Positions 17,903 to 26,290 of a DNA stretch of 64,000 bases are shown piece after piece; positions within the stretch are counted from its first letter, which is position 1, and each line of letters opens with the position of its first letter. The stretch is from Synechococcus sp. Tobar12-5m-g (GTDB lineage: Bacteria > Cyanobacteriota > Cyanobacteriia > PCC-6307 > Cyanobiaceae): the NCBI RefSeq assembly GCF_024345415.1, contig NZ_JAGQBB010000004.1, positions 62,001 through 126,000 of the forward strand, in the 5' to 3' direction. Position numbers and translations under genes: made by a program. The notes beneath the pieces are model-generated. The model made no database searches, had not been told where the DNA came from, and was given only the letters and a program-made list of their open reading frames with translations.

Positions 17903-19438
17903 ATGGCCCGGCCCCGCTGGCAGAGGATCCGAACGATCGGCAACAGCCGGGTGGGACGCCGCTGGGACCAGTTTGTCGCGCTCTGGGCCAGCCTCAATCT
18001 CCTCTGGGTCTGCTTCGATCTCAGCTACGTACCGCTGCGCACCTTCTGGCTGCAGCGCAACCTCTACCCGCTCCCCTCGGTCCCCCTGGCGCTGCAGCTC
18101 AGCTGGTTGCCGGACATCACACCCTCCTACGACCCCGTCAAGGGGATCGAGCCCCACCGGGAAACCCAGGCCTTCCTCGACCGGTTCGAGCAACTCGACC
18201 AGTCGATGGGTTCTGGATCGGCGGCGACAGGGCTTCGGCGCGGCCAGGTGCAGTTGACCCAGGAGATGATCCAGGACAACCCGTTTCTGGCCTCCGGAGG
18301 TTCCGGCACCCTCGAGAAGATCAAGAACAGGCTGCGGCAGCGGGCCAATCTTCCCTCCGCCCGGGAAGCCGCGGAACGCCTGCTGAGCGACGACTGGCTG
18401 CAGCGCCATTCCTGGACGGAGGAACGCCTGTTCTGGCGACAGCAGATCCTGCCCCTGGTTGCTACCAATTACTGGCGTTCGATCGATGAGAACGGCCGCC
18501 CGACCGATCACTTCTGGCGGGGTGATCTGCTGCTGTTCCAGAGCGTCTTTCTGGTGGACATCCTGTTGCGGGTGGTGCGGATCCGGCGGCGCGTCCCCGG
18601 CCTGAGCTGGGGTGGGGCGCTGCTGCGTCGCTGGACGGACCTGCCCCTGCTGCTTCCTTTCTGGCGCCTGCTGCGGCTGATCCCCGTGGTGGAACGGTTG
18701 CAGACCAGTGGCCTGGTCAGCTTCGAGCCGCTGCGGGCCGTCGTCAGCCGGGTGGTGGTGGCCCTGCTGGCGGTGGAGCTGTTCGAGGTGCTGGCCCTGC
18801 AGTTGATGGACGGAGCCCAGGGGTTGATCCGCTCGCCCCAGTGGCCCCAGCGGATCCGCCGGTTGCGCAGCCACCAGAGCGTTGCCGCCAGGAACGAGCG
18901 TGAATTGGTGGAGCTGCTGCGGATCTGGGCACCCCTGCTGTTGCAGCAGGTGGCGCCCCGGCTCGAGCCCGAGCTGGAGGCCGTGCTCAGCCACTCCCTG
19001 CAACAGAGCCTCCAGGGCCTGGTGGTGCCGCCAGGACTGCGCCAGCTCCAACCGCTCCTGCAGATCGAGCGGGGGTTGTCACGGCAACTGGCCAGTGGGA
19101 TGGTGATCAGCCTGTTGGAGCTATCCCGAAACACCGGGGAACGGCTTCAACAGCAGGACAATCAGCAGATTGATCTCCTGCAGCGGTTCGTGGATCGTTT
19201 CTGGGAAGAGCTGGCGGCTTCTCTTGAGAACGGCCTGGCCCTGGAGCGCAGCCAGCAGCTGCTCTGCAACCTGCTGGAGGAACTCAAGCTGAACTACCTG
19301 GGCCAGATCAACCGGGTGGGAATCAATGCCCTGATCAGGGAGCTCGATGAGCTGATGGTTCCGCAGGAGAACCCAGAAGCACCTCGGCCCACTGCTGAGG
19401 GTCAAACCCCACCAGCACCAGCGAAACATCCGCTCTGA
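17903..19438 (+). CDS. Unidentified multi-domain membrane protein
   Basis: This 511-residue protein starts at ATG 17903 (MARPRWQRI). A first membrane helix (FVALWASLNLLWVCFDLSYV) is followed by about 150 soluble residues. A hydrophobic pair comes next (LLLFQSVFLVDILLRVVRIRRR, shortened here, and LLLPFWRLLRLIPVV) with regularly spaced arginines reminiscent of ion-channel voltage-sensor helices. Another helix (VVVALLAVELFEVLALQ) and a long Gln/Leu-rich helical C-terminal domain complete it. I do not recognise a named family; channel-like topology is only a suggestion. The 3' end overlaps the convergent ArsC-like gene by 104 nt. Confidence 0.8.
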   Translation: MARPRWQRIRTIGNSRVGRRWDQFVALWASLNLLWVCFDLSYVPLRTFWLQRNLYPLPSVPLALQLSWLPDITPSYDPVKGIEPHRETQAFLDRFEQLDQSMGSGSAATGLRRGQVQLTQEMIQDNPFLASGGSGTLEKIKNRLRQRANLPSAREAAERLLSDDWLQRHSWTEERLFWRQQILPLVATNYWRSIDENGRPTDHFWRGDLLLFQSVFLVDILLRVVRIRRRVPGLSWGGALLRRWTDLPLLLPFWRLLRLIPVVERLQTSGLVSFEPLRAVVSRVVVALLAVELFEVLALQLMDGAQGLIRSPQWPQRIRRLRSHQSVAARNERELVELLRIWAPLLLQQVAPRLEPELEAVLSHSLQQSLQGLVVPPGLRQLQPLLQIERGLSRQLASGMVISLLELSRNTGERLQQQDNQQIDLLQRFVDRFWEELAASLENGLALERSQQLLCNLLEELKLNYLGQINRVGINALIRELDELMVPQENPEAPRPTAEGQTPPAPAKHPL

Positions 19439-19736
19439 TCAGGAACGGACGGCGGATCAGCTTGCCGTCGGCGGCCAGGGCTGAAATCGCCTGCTCCGCC
19501 GTCATCGCCCTGGCGGTGGCGGCGCCCAGGGACCGGTAACTCAGCCCACTGGTGTTGAAGAGCCGCTGGGGCGGTTGAACGGTCTGCCAGGCCAGGGCCA
19601 GCTCCTGGCTGGAAGGCGGTGTCAGGGTGATGTCCCGAACGGTGACCGCGATGCCCTCGTGCTGGAGCCACTGGATCGCCTTCCGGCAGGTGGAGCAGCG
19701 GGGGTAGCTGTACAACCGCAGGGGGCTGGCACTCAC
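19335..19736 (-). CDS. ArsC/Spx-family thioredoxin-fold protein
   Basis: This 133-residue protein has the family opening LYSYPRCSTCRKAIQWL with a CxxC, RDITLTPPS, LFNTSGLSYR and the C-terminal RRPFLI strand with the conserved arginine. Such proteins are arsenate reductases, Spx-like regulators or uncharacterised YffB-like reductases; the sequence does not decide among them. It starts at GTG 19736, overlapping the ferredoxin stop as GTGA, which suggests the two redox proteins are co-translated. Its last 104 nt lie antisense to the end of the large membrane-protein gene. Confidence 0.85.
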   Translation of the reverse strand: MSASPLRLYSYPRCSTCRKAIQWLQHEGIAVTVRDITLTPPSSQELALAWQTVQPPQRLFNTSGLSYRSLGAATARAMTAEQAISALAADGKLIRRPFLIRADVSLVLVGFDPQQWAEVLLGSPAEPSAHRAP

Positions 19737-20095
19737 TTCCGGCCGACCAGGGACTTGAGGGCCCCGACCAGGCTGTTGGACCCCTTGCCCACCGCCGCTT
19801 CGGGTCTGGTCCGCACCGTGACGTCACCGTTGACGGAGGTGCGGCAGCTCAGCCGGAAGTTGGCGGGGCGATCGGCCAGGTAAACCTGCTCCACGTCACT
19901 GCGGGGGGACAGGTTGCGGGCACCCTCCAGCACTTCCATCACGCAGGTGCCGCACTGGCCGAGGCCACCACAGTTGTTGAAGTTGTTCAGCCCCTTGTAG
20001 GGGTTGATGCCGGCATCGAGGGCCGCCTTGCGGAGGTTGGCTCCTTCGATGCATCCGACCTGCTGGCCTTCCTGTTCGAAGCGGATGGTGGGCAC
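19733..20095 (-). CDS. [2Fe-2S] ferredoxin, CX5CX2C type
   Basis: The 120-residue protein carries NNCGGLGQCGTCVMEV and a later LSCRT, giving the four cluster cysteines. The spacing CX5CX2C differs from the CX4CX2C of the main photosynthetic plant-type ferredoxin and is that of adrenodoxin/bacterial-type proteins. A Lys/Gly-rich C-terminal tail of about 25 residues follows the fold. ATG 20095 gives a standard N-terminal strand. It is coupled (GTGA) to the ArsC-like gene. The electron partner is unknown. Confidence 0.9.
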   Translation of the reverse strand: MPTIRFEQEGQQVGCIEGANLRKAALDAGINPYKGLNNFNNCGGLGQCGTCVMEVLEGARNLSPRSDVEQVYLADRPANFRLSCRTSVNGDVTVRTRPEAAVGKGSNSLVGALKSLVGRK

Positions 20096-20212
20096 GGAAT
20101 GCGACGGTACACGGCGCCATCAAACTTACCTGCTGAGGGGGTCGCTGACGAAAGCCGCGCAAGGGTTCTTGGTGACCGGACCGCTAAAATCAAGGCTTGC
20201 AACGGCTGATCC

Positions 20213-20911
20213 TTGGCTGCAGATTTCGGGCCGGAGACCACCCACGACCGCACCGCCGCCGGGTACGACCTGGTGGTGCAGCGCCTGATCCCCGGCTACG
20301 CAAGCCTGGCGCGTCTGGCTGTGGCCTTGCTGGCGGCCTCGCCGCTCGCCAGCTCCACCGGTTCGGAAGTGCTGGTGGCCGGCTGCGGCACCGGCGCAGA
20401 ACTGGTGGAAGCGGTGGGGCAACGACCCGACTGGCGGCTCACAGCCCTCGACCCATCCGCCGCGATGCTGACGGCCTCTCGCCTGCGGCTCGGCGAGGAG
20501 GCCACGATCGACTGGCGTCGTTCGAGCGTGGAAGCCTTCGACGCCAACGGGCGGTTTGCCGGAGCGCTCTGCGTGCTTGTGCTCGACTCCCTCCCCGACG
20601 ACGGTAGCAAGTTGGCTTTTCTCACTGCCCTCGCCCGCAGCCTCCAGCCTGGCGGCCAGCTGGTGCTGGTGGATCTGATGCGTCCGGCTCTGCCCCTCCT
20701 GAAGGACCAGATGGCCGACGCCCTGCTGGCTTTCCAGAGCGCCAGCGGTCTTGAAGACGATAGGGAAATCGTGCAATCGCTCACCCAGGGTCTGCATCCG
20801 ATCGGTGTGGCCCGCTTCACCGCCCTGGTGAATGCGGCGGGCTTCGGTGACCCGGCCCGGGTGTTTCAGGCCCTCGACTACGAGGGCTTCCTGTTACAGC
20901 GCGCCAGCTGA
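20213..20911 (+). CDS. SAM-dependent methyltransferase
   Basis: This 232-residue class I methyltransferase has motif I VLVAGCGTGAELVEA, the acidic strand end LTALDPSAAML and a later LQPGGQLVLVDL. The N-terminal HDRTAAGYDLVV resembles small-molecule methyltransferases of the UbiE-like group. Substrate unknown. The start is TTG 20213; no ATG fits before the conserved region. A possible minus-10 hexamer TAAAAT lies at 20185-20190. The 3' end overlaps the convergent pyrophosphatase gene by 34 nt. Confidence 0.85.
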   Translation: MAADFGPETTHDRTAAGYDLVVQRLIPGYASLARLAVALLAASPLASSTGSEVLVAGCGTGAELVEAVGQRPDWRLTALDPSAAMLTASRLRLGEEATIDWRRSSVEAFDANGRFAGALCVLVLDSLPDDGSKLAFLTALARSLQPGGQLVLVDLMRPALPLLKDQMADALLAFQSASGLEDDREIVQSLTQGLHPIGVARFTALVNAAGFGDPARVFQALDYEGFLLQRAS

Positions 20912-21423
20912 TCACGTTCGGCGGCGGCGATGCAGCGGGCCAGCAACGGTGGCACCCGATCGGCATCCTGCCAGCAGTTGATTTCGCTCACCCGGCCCTC
21001 CAGGCTCTTGTAGGTGCGAAAGAACTCTGCCACCTCCTCCAGCTGGATGGCGGCGATCTGGGCAATGCTGGTGATGCTGCCCTGGGCGGAGTCGCAGACC
21101 GACACGCAGAGCAGCTTGCCGTCGTAGGCACCTCCATCGACCATGTCGAGGATGCCGATCGGGCGGGCGGTGATCAGGCAACCCGCAAAGGTCGGTTCCG
21201 CCATGATCACCATGGCGTCGAGGGGGCAGCCGTCTTCGGCGAGGGTGTTGGGAATGAAGCCGTAATCAAAGGGGTAGCGCACGGAGGAATGCAGCACCCG
21301 CTCAAGGGACATCAACCCCGCCTTGGCGTCGTAGTGATATTTGTTGCGGCTACCGGCCGGGATCTCCACCACCAGGTGCACCAGCCCAGGGGCTGGGGAG
21401 GCCGCCAGGTTGCTGATGTCCAT
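20878..21423 (-). CDS. Inorganic pyrophosphatase-like protein, family I, Asp-to-Cys in active site
   Basis: This 181-residue protein has most family I landmarks: EIPAGSRNKYHYD, SSVRYPFDYGFIPNTL, DMVDGGAYDGKLL and FRTYKSLEG. The signature normally reading D-G-D-P-x-D is DGCPLD: the middle aspartate, proposed general base of E. coli pyrophosphatase, is Cys. A second gene at 41197-41784 has a full signature. Either activity is reduced or altered here, or this is a lineage variant. ATG 21423. The end overlaps the convergent methyltransferase gene by 34 nt. Confidence 0.88.
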   Translation of the reverse strand: MDISNLAASPAPGLVHLVVEIPAGSRNKYHYDAKAGLMSLERVLHSSVRYPFDYGFIPNTLAEDGCPLDAMVIMAEPTFAGCLITARPIGILDMVDGGAYDGKLLCVSVCDSAQGSITSIAQIAAIQLEEVAEFFRTYKSLEGRVSEINCWQDADRVPPLLARCIAAAERDQLARCNRKPS

Positions 21424-21658
21424 GGATCAGGGCTGAAGGGTTGTCGACCACCGTTGTAACCGGGAGGCTGATGCGATCGGCCATCACCCCACCGATTGGC
21501 ACGAACAGGGAAAGAATGGCGATCACAGCCCCGAAGAAGGAGGAGCCGGTTTCGAGCATGGCGCTCGGACTGAAGGGGTCCTCGGCGGAGTCAGAGGCTT
21601 GCTCGTGGCTGGGATTGCGCGGGCCGTCGGCGGTGTTTTGGGGCTGGGCGGAGTCCAT
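21350..21658 (-). CDS. Small single-helix membrane protein (tentative)
   Basis: The 102-residue reading frame starts at ATG 21658 and has a Ser/Asp/Pro-rich N-terminus, one clear membrane helix (SSFFGAVIAILSLFVPIGGV) and a short tail. It overlaps the start of the pyrophosphatase-like gene by 74 nt in another frame on the same strand, which is unusual. The well-formed helix favours a real gene, but I do not recognise a family and the C-terminal part inside the overlap may be frame drift. Confidence 0.5.
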   Translation of the reverse strand: MDSAQPQNTADGPRNPSHEQASDSAEDPFSPSAMLETGSSFFGAVIAILSLFVPIGGVMADRISLPVTTVVDNPSALIHGHQQPGGLPSPWAGAPGGGDPGR

Positions 21659-21838
21659 GGAGGGGGATTGAGGGACAGCCCCCCGTCAACTGGAGCCGAA
21701 CGGCCTGGGCCGCGCCTGGAATTGGACGGGAAGCAACAGCCGCCCAGGGGGTGCCCCGGCTGATTTCAGGTCGGCCAGATCACCCGCCGAAAACGGACTG
21801 TCGCGTCAATCCTGCCACCAAAGGGGGGGCGACATCAC

Positions 21839-22354
21839 TCAGGCCGCAGGCCGGGATTGGTCCAGGCCCTCCCGTTTGCGGCCGAGATCGATCGGAGCGC
21901 TCTCCATGCCGTGAAGCAGGCCGCGAATGGCCTGGAGTTCCTCCAGAATCGAGCCCAGCAATTGTTGCGTCACCGTGGAAGGGGAATTGAGCACCTCGAC
22001 GGTGACCTCCTTGATGCGCAGCACATCTCGGGCAAAACGAGCCACTTCCTGGGGGTGGAACTGCAGGGGCTCCTTCTGGTCGGTGCGGTACTCGGGGTTG
22101 AGGCGGCGTGGATTGAAGGGTGGGTTCAGGTTGCGCGGATCGGTGTTGGTGTAGCGGTAGACGGAGGCGCGGGAGCGATTCAGGGCGTTCTGCACCTCGT
22201 CGATGCCGATCAGAGCCTCAGCTGCTCCTGGCCCTGTGGCGGCGGGAAAGGGCACCAGGGGTGAGCCCCCCGGGTGGGCAGGAAAGGTGGCCGGTTCAGC
22301 CCGGAGACCGGCTGACATGCTCCCCCCACCGGGATCCTGCGATGCCGCAACCAT
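21839..22354 (-). CDS. Putative DNA-binding protein (helix-turn-helix-like), unknown family
   Basis: This 171-residue protein has a Pro/Ala-rich N-terminus, then a compact region IGIDEVQNALNRSRASVYRYTN at about residues 48-69 (21 residues shown as two overlapping helices with a Ser-Arg-Ala-Ser turn) that resembles a helix-turn-helix, then basic NPRRLNPEYR and a helical C-terminus (TVTQQLLGSILEELQAI). No enzyme motif is seen. The start is ATG 22354, or 22318. It is divergent from proS across a 162-bp gap with a strong inverted repeat, suggesting autoregulation. The function is inferred from shape only. Confidence 0.7.
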   Translation of the reverse strand: MVAASQDPGGGSMSAGLRAEPATFPAHPGGSPLVPFPAATGPGAAEALIGIDEVQNALNRSRASVYRYTNTDPRNLNPPFNPRRLNPEYRTDQKEPLQFHPQEVARFARDVLRIKEVTVEVLNSPSTVTQQLLGSILEELQAIRGLLHGMESAPIDLGRKREGLDQSRPAA

Positions 22355-22406
22355 GAGACAATCCTGAGACTAATAGGACAATTCTGCTGAACCTAGCAGA
22401 AGTCTC
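22355..22406. promoter_or_regulatory. Inverted repeat with direct repeats between putative regulator and proS
   Basis: A perfect 7-bp inverted repeat TTCTGCT (22382-22388), 6-bp loop, AGCAGAA (22395-22401) lies between the divergent genes. Outer arms GAGAC (22366-22370) and GTCTC (22402-22406) are also complementary, though asymmetrically spaced. GAGAC occurs again at 22355-22359, making an 11-bp direct repeat next to the start codon of the regulator. TAATAG / TATTAG at 22371-22376 could be a minus-10 element on either strand. It may be an operator or a proS leader hairpin. Confidence 0.5.
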
Positions 22407-22516
22407 TCGCCTTTGGGCCAGGGCGTCCAGAGTGCCCGGCCCAATGGGCAGCCGTGCTCCGGCAAGCCACACAGCAGCTCGGTGATAGGTTCCACGACCC
22501 TTTGCCGGCCACTTCC

Positions 22517-24334
22517 ATGCGCGTGTCGCAGCTGCTCCTGGTGACGCTGCGCGACGACCCGGCCGAAGCGGAGATTCCCTCGCACAGGTTGCTGCTTCGG
22601 GGTGGCTACATCCGACGGATCGCCGCCGGTGTGTACGCCTACCTGCCGCTGCTCTGGAGGGTGCTGGTCAAGATCAACGGGATCGTGCGCGAGGAAATGG
22701 ACCGCACTGGCGCCCTCGAAACCCTGCTGCCCCAGCTTCAGCCGGCCGAACTCTGGCAGCGAAGTGGCCGCTGGCAGGGCTACACCGCCGGTGAGGGGAT
22801 CATGTTCCACATGGTCGATCGCCAGGATCGCTCCCTGGGGCTCGGGCCCACCCACGAGGAGGTGGTGACGGCCCTGGCCGCCGACCTGCTGCGCTCCTAC
22901 CGCCAGCTGCCGGTGTGCCTCTATCAGATCCAGACCAAGTTCCGCGATGAGATACGCCCCCGGTTCGGGCTGATGCGGGGCCGGGAATTCATCATGAAAG
23001 ATGCCTACTCCTTCCATGCCGACGCGGCTTGCCTGACCCAGACCTACCAGGCGATGGATCTGGCCTATCGGCGCATCTTCCTGCGCTGCGGGCTTCGAAC
23101 CGTGGCGGTGGAGGCCGACAGCGGCGCGATCGGCGGATCCGCCAGCCAGGAGTTCATGGTCACTGCCGAAGTCGGGGAGGATCTGATCCTCTCCAGCCCC
23201 GACGGTCGCTATGCAGCCAACCAGGAGAGGGCCCTCTCGGTGGCGGCTCCGGCGGTGCCGCTGGATGACGGCCTCGCCTCGGGCGAGCTGATCACCCCAG
23301 GCCAGAGCTCCATCGCCGCGCTCTGCGACGGCCATGGCCTGGCGCCCAGCCAGATCCTCAAGGTGCTGCTGCTGCTGGCCCGGTTCGCCGACCTTCCAGC
23401 GCAACCGGTGCTGGTGTGCCTGCGGGGTGACCAGCAGCTCAATGAGGTCAAGCTCAGGAACGCCCTCTCCCAGCGGGCGGGCTCAGGCAGCCATCCCTTG
23501 CTCGATCTCCAGCCCCTCACCCCGGAGCAGCTCGAAGCCCAGGGCCTCGCCCCACTGCCTTTCGGGTTCCTCGGCCCCCAGCTCGATGATGCCGTTCTGG
23601 CCGGTGCCCACCAGTGGCGCCCCCAGTTTCTGCGGCTGGCGGATCCCAGCGTCGCTGGCCTGGGGCGGTTCGTCTGTGGGGCCAACAAGCCGGATCTCCA
23701 TCGGGTCGTGGATGGCTGGGAGTTACTCACCCCGCTGCCGGAGCTGGTGGACCTGCGGTCCGCCCAACCCGGCGATCCCTGCCTCCACGACCCGGACCAA
23801 CGGCTGGTGGCCAGCCGGGGCATCGAGGTGGGCCACATCTTTCAACTGGGCAGGAAGTATTCTGAAGCCCTTGAGGCGCGCTTCACGAGCGAAGACGGCA
23901 GCGAGGAAGCCCTGTGGATGGGCTGCTATGGCATCGGCGTGTCCCGGCTGGCCCAGGCGGCGGTGGAGCAGCACCACGACGACCAGGGCATCTGCTGGCC
24001 CTTGGCGATCGCCCCGTTCGAAGTGATTATCGTGATTGCCAGCAACCAGGACGCCGACCAGGGGAGCCTGGGCGAGAGGCTCTACGGCGAGCTGGCGGCG
24101 GCAGGAATCGAGGTGCTGCTCGATGACCGCAGCGAGCGGGCGGGTGTGAAGTTCAAGGACGCCGACCTGATCGGCATCCCCTGGCGGGTGGTGGTCGGCC
24201 GCGGGGCCGCCGCCGGAACGGTGGAGCTGGTAGAGCGGGCCAGCCACAGCCGGGAAGACCTGCCCGCCGCGGAGCTTCTGGCCCGGTTGCAGCCGCGCAT
24301 CCTGGCCCAGCGCCAGGGACTGCAGGCGCACTGA
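22517..24334 (+). CDS. proS: Prolyl-tRNA synthetase (bacterial type)
   Basis: This 605-residue class II synthetase charges tRNA-Pro. It starts MRVSQLLLVTLRDDPAEAE and has motif 1 region YAYLPLLWRVL, motif 2 FRDEIRPRFGLMRGREFIMKDAY (shown in part), the inserted editing domain between motifs 2 and 3 (INS, about residues 230-390), motif 3 GCYGIGVSRL and the anticodon-binding domain with DRSERAGVKFKDADLIG. Length fits bacterial ProS with editing domain (about 570-600). ATG 22517 is preferred over earlier in-frame codons. A long inverted repeat lies 110-150 bp upstream. Confidence 0.97.
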   Translation: MRVSQLLLVTLRDDPAEAEIPSHRLLLRGGYIRRIAAGVYAYLPLLWRVLVKINGIVREEMDRTGALETLLPQLQPAELWQRSGRWQGYTAGEGIMFHMVDRQDRSLGLGPTHEEVVTALAADLLRSYRQLPVCLYQIQTKFRDEIRPRFGLMRGREFIMKDAYSFHADAACLTQTYQAMDLAYRRIFLRCGLRTVAVEADSGAIGGSASQEFMVTAEVGEDLILSSPDGRYAANQERALSVAAPAVPLDDGLASGELITPGQSSIAALCDGHGLAPSQILKVLLLLARFADLPAQPVLVCLRGDQQLNEVKLRNALSQRAGSGSHPLLDLQPLTPEQLEAQGLAPLPFGFLGPQLDDAVLAGAHQWRPQFLRLADPSVAGLGRFVCGANKPDLHRVVDGWELLTPLPELVDLRSAQPGDPCLHDPDQRLVASRGIEVGHIFQLGRKYSEALEARFTSEDGSEEALWMGCYGIGVSRLAQAAVEQHHDDQGICWPLAIAPFEVIIVIASNQDADQGSLGERLYGELAAAGIEVLLDDRSERAGVKFKDADLIGIPWRVVVGRGAAAGTVELVERASHSREDLPAAELLARLQPRILAQRQGLQAH

Positions 24335-24415
24335 GTGCTTGAGCCTCACAAGGAAGGGGATCAAATCCAAAGCGAGCTGCTTCTACACTGAATCACCAGT
24401 GAATTCAGGGCGCCG

Positions 24416-24880
24416 ATGGCTGCAGCGTGGGATCGACAGGCCGCTCGGGCACCCTTTCGGGCCCTGGTCAATGCCCTTGGCCTGGGGCTGAAACGCTCGA
24501 TCGCTGCGCTGCTCGCTGTCTGCCTGGTTGTTTCGCTGGGGGCCTGTGCGGGGCCCGGCGGCCCCCTGAGCGGCTCCTACGTCGATGACACGATGACGGT
24601 GGCCGAGGCCCTGCTGGGCACGATCGCCATCCCGGCGGACGATCCAGGCCGGGCCGAGGCCGAAACGGCAGCCCGCGGACTCGTGACCAACTACGTGGCG
24701 TTCTACCGCCCGAAGGCCAAGGTGAATGGACTGAGTTCCTTCACCACGATGCAGACAGCGATCAATTCCCTGGCGGGCTACTACGCGAACTATGCGAACC
24801 GCCCCCTGCCTGAGGACCTTCGCTCCCGCCTGGCCAAGGAGCTCAAGAAAGCCGAGGCGAGCGTGGTCCGCGGCGCCTGA
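24416..24880 (+). CDS. psb27: Photosystem II assembly lipoprotein Psb27
   Basis: The 154-residue precursor has a signal segment (SIAALLAVCLVVSLGAC) ending in a lipobox with Cys44, then the Psb27 four-helix domain: SGSYVDDTMTVAEALLGTI, AAETAARGLVTNYVAFYRP (parts shown) and LRSRLAKELKKAEASV. It binds CP43 on the lumenal side during assembly and repair of photosystem II. The N-terminus before the signal helix is longer than usual (about 25 residues) so a later start is possible. It stands alone between proS and purA. Confidence 0.95.
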   Translation: MAAAWDRQAARAPFRALVNALGLGLKRSIAALLAVCLVVSLGACAGPGGPLSGSYVDDTMTVAEALLGTIAIPADDPGRAEAETAARGLVTNYVAFYRPKAKVNGLSSFTTMQTAINSLAGYYANYANRPLPEDLRSRLAKELKKAEASVVRGA

Positions 24881-24976
24881 ATCGATCTCTTGCTCGCTCC
24901 ACTTCTTTGACGGAAGGGCCATCGATCTGACAGGCTCCAACCTTGTGCTTTGAAGCGGCTTCGGGCCGCTGTGTCC

Positions 24977-26290
24977 TTGGCCAACGTCGTCGTCATCGGA
25001 GCACAGTGGGGTGACGAAGGAAAAGGCAAGATCACCGATCTGCTGAGTCGCTCCGCCGATGTGGTCGTCCGCTATCAGGGTGGGGTCAATGCCGGCCACA
25101 CCATCGTGGTGGACGACAAGGTGCTCAAACTGCATCTGATTCCATCCGGAATTCTCTATCCAGAAACCATCTGCCTGATCGGATCGGGAACAGTTGTAGA
25201 TCCGAAGGTGATGTTGGGGGAACTCGACATGCTGCTGACCTATGGCATCGACATCGCGGGCCTGAAGCTGGCCTCCACCGCCCACGTGACCATGCCCTAT
25301 CACCGCCTCCTCGATCAGGCGATGGAACAGCGGCGCGGTGACCGGCGCATCGGCACCACCGGACGGGGCATCGGCCCCACCTATGCCGACAAGGCCGAGC
25401 GCAACGGCATCCGGGTGATCGACCTGCTGGATGAGGAACGGCTGCGCGATCGCCTGGTGGCGCCGCTGGTCGAGAAGAATCTGCTGCTCGAAAAGATCTA
25501 CGGAATCGAGCCGCTGGATCCGGAGGCGGTGATCGGCGAGTACACCGCCTACGGCAAGCGCCTTGCCCCCCATGTGGTCGACTGCACCCGCACGATCCAC
25601 CAGGCGGCCCGCGCGCGCAAGAACATTCTCTTTGAAGGGGCCCAGGGAACCCTGCTCGACCTTGACCACGGCACCTATCCCTACGTCACCTCCTCCAACC
25701 CCGTTTCGGGCGGGGCCTGCATCGGTGCCGGGGTCGGTCCCACCCTGATCGACCGGGTGATCGGCGTGGCCAAGGCGTACACCACCCGGGTGGGTGAGGG
25801 GCCCTTCCCCACCGAACTGCAGGGCAGCCTCAACGACCACCTCTGCGACCGAGGTCACGAGTTCGGCACCACCACGGGCCGCCGTCGGCGCTGCGGCTGG
25901 TTCGACGGAGTGATCGGCCGCTACGCCGTCGAGGTCAACGGGCTCGATTGCCTGGCCATCACCAAGCTCGACGTGCTCGATGAACTCGATGTGATCCAGG
26001 TCTGCGTCGCCTACGAACTCGACGGCGAGCGGATCGAGCACTTCCCCAGCAGCGCCGAGGCCTTCGCCCGTTGCCGGCCCATTTTCGTCAGCCTGCCGGG
26101 CTGGCAGTGCTCCACGGCCGATTGCCGGCAGCTCGAGGAGCTTCCCGCCACCGCGATGGCCTACCTCCGCTACCTGGCGGAGTTGATGGAAGTTCCGATC
26201 GCCATTGTGTCCCTCGGGGCCCATCGGGATCAGACCATCGTGGTCGAGGATCCCATCCACGGACCGAAACGAGCCCTTCTCAATGCCTGA
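24977..26290 (+). CDS. purA: Adenylosuccinate synthetase
   Basis: This 437-residue GTP-dependent enzyme makes adenylosuccinate from IMP and aspartate. It has the N-terminal [16 protein letters not shown] loop, [41 protein letters not shown] and [12 protein letters not shown]. The canonical N-terminus [12 protein letters not shown] begins at TTG 24977; upstream GTG 24971 and TTG 24950 are alternatives. Its stop overlaps the next ATG by 8 nt, so purA and the PfkB kinase are likely coupled. Confidence 0.97.
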   Translation: MANVVVIGAQWGDEGKGKITDLLSRSADVVVRYQGGVNAGHTIVVDDKVLKLHLIPSGILYPETICLIGSGTVVDPKVMLGELDMLLTYGIDIAGLKLASTAHVTMPYHRLLDQAMEQRRGDRRIGTTGRGIGPTYADKAERNGIRVIDLLDEERLRDRLVAPLVEKNLLLEKIYGIEPLDPEAVIGEYTAYGKRLAPHVVDCTRTIHQAARARKNILFEGAQGTLLDLDHGTYPYVTSSNPVSGGACIGAGVGPTLIDRVIGVAKAYTTRVGEGPFPTELQGSLNDHLCDRGHEFGTTTGRRRRCGWFDGVIGRYAVEVNGLDCLAITKLDVLDELDVIQVCVAYELDGERIEHFPSSAEAFARCRPIFVSLPGWQCSTADCRQLEELPATAMAYLRYLAELMEVPIAIVSLGAHRDQTIVVEDPIHGPKRALLNA

